Shown here: positions 16,010-20,152 of the stretch, in pieces
How the letters are laid out: the number at the start of each line of letters is the position of its first letter
Numbering within the stretch: position 1 is the stretch's first letter
Assembly (NCBI GenBank): GCA_045598845.1
Contig: JAZRUY010000056.1
Location: 1 to 20,152 of the forward strand
Origin: JAZRUY01 sp045598845
GTDB lineage: Bacteria > Verrucomicrobiota > Lentisphaeria > Victivallales > Victivallaceae
Length of the DNA stretch: 20,152 bases
Reading direction: 5' to 3'
Position numbers and translations under genes: made by a program
Notes under the pieces: model-generated
Told to the model about the DNA's origin: nothing
Database searches by the model: none
What the model saw: the letters and a program-made list of their open reading frames with translations, nothing else

Positions 16010-17722
16010 TCAATGCGCCGGGTGAACAAGCGGGAGTTTGCCGAGTTTATCCAGTTTGTCGTAGAAATTATCCGCCCGGTCGGTAATGTTGGCGAGATGT
16101 CTTGTTATTTTGCGCATTTCATCCAGCAGTTCCAGATACATGATGCCGACTTCCGGTACGCATTGCCCGTTTGCGATGCGGCGCAGATGCTCGGATTCGG
16201 ACTTGGCAAGTTTTTCCACCATGACACCGCGTTTGTTTCTGGCATCAGCTGCGGTTTCCGGAAATTTCTTTTCCAGCAGTCTGATAACGGATTTTGCCAA
16301 TTCGCTCAGATTGTCATGCAGCTCATCCAGCTCTTTTTCCGCTTCCGGACTGAATTTCAGATTTTCTTCCGTCATCCGGTCGAAGATACCCTTGATTATA
16401 AAAGTATGATCTCCGATACGCTCCGTGTCATTGGTGCAGTGCAACAGCAGGGGTATCTGTTTCGTTTGTTCGTGCGTTAGCGGCCGCTGCATCAATTCCG
16501 ACAGATAATCCGCGATTTCCTGCTGGCGGGAATCCACATCGGCTTCGCGTTTTTCCAGTTGTTTGGCCACATGCTGATTGGCTTCATCGTTGTGCCCGTA
16601 AATATTGAGGGCGCAGTCGATCATTTTCCATGCCTTGATCAGCATTTTACGCAATGCCGCCGATGTCTGCGCCAGCGCGATTGAAGGAGTGGCAAGCAGA
16701 TGCGGCTCCAACCGTTTGAATTTCACGGTGCTGCGGTCGACCGGAATTATTTTTTCGCATATTTTAGCGATGAGCGGTACCGCCGGAATGAAAATCAAAG
16801 TGGTTACAATGTTAAAAATAGTGTTGGCATTGGCGACTTCGCGGCCGATCAACGCCCCCGGTGAACATAGTTTTACTAAATAGAAAAATACCGGTTCTCC
16901 ATGTGCGGTTATCCAAAACGTCAATACTGTGAGCACTACTCCTACGGTGCTTGTCAGCGTGTGGGATAATGCGGCCTGCTTGGCAACCCGGTTGGCGGTC
17001 AGCGCGGCCAGCTGGGCGGTGATGGTGGTGCCGATATTGGATCCCAGCACGATGGCGGTGGCTGTATATAAATCCAACAGTCCGCTTCCCGCCAGCACAA
17101 TCACTATTCCGGATGTCGCGGAACTGGATTGAATGATAACCGTGACCAGTATTCCGATGAAAATTGCGCCGGCTGTCGCCGTCGCCGGCATAATGCCGTT
17201 GACCGGTTCGCATTTGAAAGTGCGGAATATTGAAGTTACTGCTTCCGATGTTGAGAGCAGATGCAGTTCGTTGCCCATAAATTCCATGCCGAGGAATAAA
17301 AAGCCGAATCCCATGAGCGTGGTTCCCCAGCTGGAAATCGAACGTTTGGTAAAAAAATTCAGAATCAGGCCGGCGATGATGGCGGGCATGATGATCCAGC
17401 TGATTTTGAAAGCCACCAATTGCCCGGTAATAGTAGTGCCGATATGCGAACCGAGCGTGATTCCGATGGCCTGCTGCAAAGTCAGCAATCCGGCGTTCAC
17501 GAATCCTACCGTCATTACCGTTGTGGCGCTTGAGGATTGAACAATCGATGTGACCGCGGCTCCGGTCCCAACAGCTACAAAACTGTTTTTTGCGAATAAC
17601 CGCAGCAGGGAACGCATTTTCTGCCCGGCCGCGTTCTGCAAGCCGTCGGACATCAGCTGCATGCCGAAAATAAAAATCGCCAGTCCGCCGAATATGGTGA
17701 AAATCTGCGATATTGACAGCAT
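16010..17722 (-). CDS. Na+/phosphate cotransporter (NptA/SLC34-like) with PhoU-like C-terminal domain
   Basis: A 570-residue inner-membrane importer of inorganic phosphate driven by sodium. Two inverted Na/Pi repeats carry the QSSSAT signatures (62-67 and 198-203), each followed by a GS-[HN]-IGTTIT segment (91-99 and 227-235). Residues from about 335 onward form a helical, charged PhoU-like domain (with HCTNDTERIGDH) that in relatives regulates phosphate uptake. Start: the ATG complement at 17720-17722 has AGGA about 7 nt upstream and begins just before the first membrane helix. An in-frame ATG 72 nt further upstream lies before a good promoter (17761-17789), so it would not be in that transcript. 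The gene is divergent from the nucleoside hydrolase. Phosphate is the usual substrate, though some bacterial homologues are uncharacterised. Confidence 0.94.
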   Translation of the reverse strand: MLSISQIFTIFGGLAIFIFGMQLMSDGLQNAAGQKMRSLLRLFAKNSFVAVGTGAAVTSIVQSSSATTVMTVGFVNAGLLTLQQAIGITLGSHIGTTITGQLVAFKISWIIMPAIIAGLILNFFTKRSISSWGTTLMGFGFLFLGMEFMGNELHLLSTSEAVTSIFRTFKCEPVNGIMPATATAGAIFIGILVTVIIQSSSATSGIVIVLAGSGLLDLYTATAIVLGSNIGTTITAQLAALTANRVAKQAALSHTLTSTVGVVLTVLTFWITAHGEPVFFYLVKLCSPGALIGREVANANTIFNIVTTLIFIPAVPLIAKICEKIIPVDRSTVKFKRLEPHLLATPSIALAQTSAALRKMLIKAWKMIDCALNIYGHNDEANQHVAKQLEKREADVDSRQQEIADYLSELMQRPLTHEQTKQIPLLLHCTNDTERIGDHTFIIKGIFDRMTEENLKFSPEAEKELDELHDNLSELAKSVIRLLEKKFPETAADARNKRGVMVEKLAKSESEHLRRIANGQCVPEVGIMYLELLDEMRKITRHLANITDRADNFYDKLDKLGKLPLVHPAH

Positions 17723-17760
17723 CGGTGATCCTGATGTTGGTTTCCTGTAAGACCTCTTAA

Positions 17761-17789
17761 AATATACCGTTTCAGCGCTGATTTTACAA
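17761..17789 (-). promoter_or_regulatory. Promoter of the Na+/phosphate cotransporter gene
   Basis: On the minus strand TTGTAA (complement of 17784-17789), 17 nt, then TATATT (complement of 17761-17766). The start would be near 17754 and the leader about 32 nt to the chosen ATG at 17722. This is the best example of the recurrent promoter form in the window. No Pho-box-like direct repeats are evident. Confidence 0.6.
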
Positions 17790-17817
17790 CTCATATTTTG
17801 TTTTTTACGTTTGCCGG

Positions 17818-17846
17818 TTGCGCCGTTTGCGGCGAAAGTGTATACT
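17818..17846 (+). promoter_or_regulatory. Candidate promoter of the nucleoside hydrolase/exchanger pair
   Basis: TTGCGC (17818-17823), 17 nt and TATACT (17841-17846) form a plausible promoter firing rightward, with a start near 17853 and a leader of about 49 nt. It is arranged back to back with the phosphate transporter promoter, the two -35 boxes being 28 nt apart. Confidence 0.5.
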
Positions 17847-17901
17847 AACCGTTGTTTTACGATGCCGTTGCTCTTTATTTACCGCTCTACGGAGGTTGAC
17901 T

Positions 17902-18855
17902 ATGGGATTCCCTGTACCGGACTTTGAGATGATTAACCGAATGCTGAAGTATCCTCAAGGCAGAATCCGGGCTGTGCTGGACACCGATACTTTCAATGAA
18001 ATCGATGATCAGTTCGCATTGACTTACGCACTGCTTTCGCCGGAAAAAATTTCTTTGCAGGCGGTATTGGCCGCTCCTTTCTTCAATCTTCATTCCTCCG
18101 GTCCCGCTGACGGCATGGAAAAAAGTTACGAGGAAATATTGCGTATTTTCACTTTACTCGGGCTGAAGCCGGAGGAACGGGTGTTCCGGGGTAGTGACCG
18201 CTATATGCCGGATATGGATACTCCGGTGGATTCTCCGGCCGCCCGCCGTATTGTCGAACTGGCTCATCAGGCCGCCGACGCCGGAGAGGTGTTGTATGTG
18301 CTGGCCATTGCCGCCGTCACTAATGTGGCATCGGCATTGCTGCTGGATCCGGGTATAGCAAGGCATATTGTCATCGTCTGGCTGGGCGGACATGCGGTGG
18401 AATGGTGCGGCGAGAACGACGAATTCAATCTGCGGCAGGATATGGCCGCGTCGCGGATATTGTTCGACAGCGGAGTTCCGCTGATCCAGTATCCCTGCCG
18501 GATGGTTACCGACCATCTGCTCACCACCGAGCCGGAACTTGCAAAACGTTGCCGCCCGTGCGGTAAAATAGGTCAATTCCTTTATGAACGCACTGCGGGG
18601 GAAATGCGCGCTTGCGGTGATGACAGCCGGGTTATCTGGGATATCGTTACGGTGGCGCATTTTATGTGTCCGGACGCAATTGTTTCAGTGGTCCGCCCCG
18701 CTCCGGTGCTCAATGCCGACCGTTCCTGGCAGCAGGTTCCCGGCCGTCATCCTTACCGTTGCGCGATGTATGTCAGCCGGGATGAGATTTTCCGCGATCT
18801 GTTCGGCCGTCTGGCAGATTTCGCGGACGATAAAATCGAAGCCGGAAAATTATGA
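17902..18855 (+). CDS. Inosine-uridine-preferring nucleoside hydrolase family protein, NEIDD variant
   Basis: A 317-residue protein of the calcium-dependent N-ribosyl hydrolase family, which splits nucleosides into base and ribose. The Ca2+-binding motif is VLDTDTFNEIDDQFAL (25-40). D27, D29, D35 and D36 are present, but the spacing D29 to D35 is two residues longer than in the usual DxDxxxDD of IunH. LAIAAVTNVASALLLDP (134-150) matches the family's LGPLTN-type loop, and N176 lies in EFNLRQD. The C-terminal Ca2+ ligand is D247 in IWDIVTVAHF, but the His that normally precedes it is Trp (W246). Active-site residues thus suggest a subfamily whose substrate may differ from inosine and uridine. 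GGAGG (17891-17895) is 6 nt before the ATG, fixing the start against an earlier GTG/ATG frame extension. Its stop overlaps the next gene by 4 nt. No signal peptide is seen, so cytoplasmic. Confidence 0.88.
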   Translation: MGFPVPDFEMINRMLKYPQGRIRAVLDTDTFNEIDDQFALTYALLSPEKISLQAVLAAPFFNLHSSGPADGMEKSYEEILRIFTLLGLKPEERVFRGSDRYMPDMDTPVDSPAARRIVELAHQAADAGEVLYVLAIAAVTNVASALLLDPGIARHIVIVWLGGHAVEWCGENDEFNLRQDMAASRILFDSGVPLIQYPCRMVTDHLLTTEPELAKRCRPCGKIGQFLYERTAGEMRACGDDSRVIWDIVTVAHFMCPDAIVSVVRPAPVLNADRSWQQVPGRHPYRCAMYVSRDEIFRDLFGRLADFADDKIEAGKL

Positions 18856-19817
18856 CACTGCTTGTCAATCTGTTGTGGTTAACCGCCGGTTCGGCACTGT
18901 TGTACTACGGTGCCGGGTATCTGGTGCGCGGAGGTTCCGCGGCGGCGGGACGGATGGGGGTTTCTCCGCTGATCATCGGTTTGACTCTGGTCGCTTTCGG
19001 AACCAGCATGCCGGAATTTACCGTCAGCGTCGGGTCGGCGGTACGCGGCAGCGCCGATATCAGTCTGGGCAATATCATCGGTTCCTGTATCTGCAATATC
19101 GGCTTGATTCTCGGTTTATGCGCCGTTATCCGGCCGCTCCGCGGCGAACCGTTTCTGCTTAAAATAGATTTGCCGGTTATGCTGCTTTCCTCGGTACTGC
19201 TTGCCGGGATGATGTTTTTCGGCGGCGAGGCGCTAAGCCGGCTGTCCGGAGCCGTACTGCTTTTGTTATTCACCGCTTATATGTGGATCCGCATACGGGC
19301 GGAATTACGCCGCGCCGGGGCCGGTAAAACGGATATTCCTGAAGAGGCATCCGGCCGTGACAACTGGGGGATCGTTCCGGCTCTTTTGATAGCCGCCGGC
19401 GGGATTGCCGGAGTGATTGCCGGCGCGGATTTCTTTTTGCGCGGCGCGGTGGCGATTGCCCGCGACTTCGGCATCAGCGAAGCGGTTATCGGTCTCACAT
19501 TAGTGGCGGCGGGAACCAGTCTGCCGGAACTGGCTACCAGTCTGGTCGCGGCGGTACGCGGAGAGGCGGATATCGCGGTCGGTAATGTGGTGGGTTCCAA
19601 TATTTTCAATATTCTCTTTATTCTCGGTGTCGTGCCTTTGATCAAGCCTTTGCACGGCCGCGGAATAACCGGCATCGATTTGCTGACCATGCTGCTGCTC
19701 AGTGTAATGCTGCTGCCGTTTGCCGGCCGGCGCGGTATCGGCAGATGTGCCGGCGCGGCGATGTTTCTGGTATATCTGGCTTATCTGGTTTATCTGTTAT
19801 TCCGTTCCGCCGTCTGA
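18852..19817 (+). CDS. Calcium/sodium antiporter, CaCA family (YrbG-like)
   Basis: A 321-residue inner-membrane cation/Ca2+ exchanger. Two homologous halves carry the family alpha repeats: GLTLVAFGTSMPEF with GNIIGSCICNI in the first and GLTLVAAGTSLPEL with GNVVGSNIFNI in the second. The acidic residues of both motifs, which bind the cation in known CaCA structures, are present. About ten hydrophobic segments are visible, with a short hydrophilic loop near residues 150-170 between the halves. The first-half motif GSCICNI differs from the common GSNIFNI. The ATG overlaps the nucleoside hydrolase stop (ATGA), so the two are very likely translationally coupled. A strong terminator follows 24 nt after the stop. 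Ca2+ is the usual substrate, but Na+ or K+ specificity is not readable here. Confidence 0.95.
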   Translation: MTLLVNLLWLTAGSALLYYGAGYLVRGGSAAAGRMGVSPLIIGLTLVAFGTSMPEFTVSVGSAVRGSADISLGNIIGSCICNIGLILGLCAVIRPLRGEPFLLKIDLPVMLLSSVLLAGMMFFGGEALSRLSGAVLLLLFTAYMWIRIRAELRRAGAGKTDIPEEASGRDNWGIVPALLIAAGGIAGVIAGADFFLRGAVAIARDFGISEAVIGLTLVAAGTSLPELATSLVAAVRGEADIAVGNVVGSNIFNILFILGVVPLIKPLHGRGITGIDLLTMLLLSVMLLPFAGRRGIGRCAGAAMFLVYLAYLVYLLFRSAV

Positions 19818-19835
19818 TTGCGGAATAAATCAAAT

Positions 19836-19871
19836 AAAAAAGCCGCGATTGCAAATCGCGGCTGAATTTTT
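19836..19871. terminator. Bidirectional intrinsic terminator
   Basis: A perfect 10-bp stem (AGCCGCGATT at 19841-19850 with AATCGCGGCT at 19854-19863) with a GCA loop is flanked by an A run (19836-19841) and by GAATTTTT on the other side. It can stop the plus-strand exchanger transcript and the convergent minus-strand acyl-CoA synthetase transcript. Confidence 0.93.
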
Positions 19872-19886
19872 GTCAAGCATTAAGCC

Positions 19887-20152
19887 TTATTTGTTTTCCG
19901 AGCCTTTGGCTGCCATTTCGCGCAATGCCTTGCGGCGTATTTTTCCGCTGGGAGTCTTGGGAAGTTCGTCCACGAATTCCACAATGCGCGGGTATTTGTA
20001 CGGCGCGGTGTGGGTCTTTACATAACTCTGAATTTCCTTCTTCAACTCCTCCGATTTCGGGGTGCCGCGGGTCAGCACTATGGTTGCCTTTACCACTTGT
20101 CCGCGAATCGGATCCGGGGCGCCGGTGACCGCGCATTCCAGCACATACGGCA
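19887..20152 (-). CDS. AMP-forming acyl-CoA synthetase, C-terminal fragment (5' end outside window)
   Basis: The last 88 codons of an ANL-superfamily adenylate-forming enzyme that activates a carboxylic acid as acyl-AMP and then makes the CoA thioester. The frame remains open to the window edge, and the first visible residues (PYVLECAVTGAPDP) show it continues. The C-terminal domain contains IRGQVVKATIVL, YKYPRIVEFVDELP and PKTPSGKIRRKALR, where the Lys of SGKI is the conserved catalytic lysine of the A10 motif. KYPRIVEFVDELPKT is most like medium-chain acyl-CoA or acetyl-CoA-type synthetases, but the acyl-binding domain is not in view, so substrate is open. It ends at TAA (complement of 19887-19889) before the bidirectional terminator. 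Confidence 0.93.
   Translation of the reverse strand, partial: PYVLECAVTGAPDPIRGQVVKATIVLTRGTPKSEELKKEIQSYVKTHTAPYKYPRIVEFVDELPKTPSGKIRRKALREMAAKGSENK

Noticed and set aside
15917..16480. 187-codon plus-strand open frame across the SLC12 end and the PhoU-like tail of the phosphate transporter
   Set aside because: It lies antisense to the PhoU-like domain, and the His/Phe/Gln-rich composition looks like reverse reading of helical coding sequence.

Overview
The window reads as an ordinary chromosomal segment of a Gram-negative bacterium with moderately high GC. Lipid A synthesis (lpxB), an LptF/LptG-type LPS exporter and the lysine/diaminopimelate enzyme DapB point to an LPS outer membrane and a DAP-type peptidoglycan. 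The gene mix (SWIM-SNF2 helicase, SLC12-type carrier, SBP without permeases, an NEIDD-type nucleoside hydrolase, ftsQ away from its usual cluster) would fit a PVC-group organism such as Lentisphaerota or Kiritimatiellota. That placement is an impression from gene style and has not been tested. I see no rRNA, tRNA, CRISPR array, insertion sequence, integrase or prophage gene. No gene-free stretch exceeds 300 bases.

Layout. 1-1250 is the 3' part of valS, closed by a strong intrinsic terminator. 1434-4469 encodes a SWIM/SNF2 helicase-like ATPase. 4606-5772 encodes an unrecognised protein with about ten copies of a Thr/Arg motif and one C-terminal membrane segment, closed by a terminator. Convergent to it, 6653-5820 encodes a membrane protein whose N-terminal domain carries an RNLAAH signature like that of HEPN domains. 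A compact divergent promoter region (6721-6788) separates it from an ftsQ-like gene (6837-7679). From 7780 to 15989 six genes lie head to tail with no convincing internal terminator: folD, lptF/lptG, a membrane-tethered family 5 solute-binding protein, dapB, lpxB and an SLC12-type transporter. Convergent to these, 17722-16010 encodes a Na+/phosphate cotransporter with a PhoU-like tail. Divergent from it, a nucleoside hydrolase (17902-18855) overlaps by 4 nt a Na+/Ca2+ exchanger-family gene (18852-19817). A bidirectional terminator separates this pair from the 3' end of an AMP-forming acyl-CoA synthetase on the minus strand.

How it fits together. The central block is mostly envelope and precursor metabolism: one-carbon units, LPS transport, peptide or oligosaccharide binding, DAP and lipid A. 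The right-hand block is ion, phosphate and nucleoside handling. The least explained items are the Thr-motif tail-anchored protein and the HEPN-like membrane protein. Four putative promoters share a TTGTAA-N17-TATATT-like form, which gives a testable view of this organism's housekeeping promoter and supports several start-codon choices.
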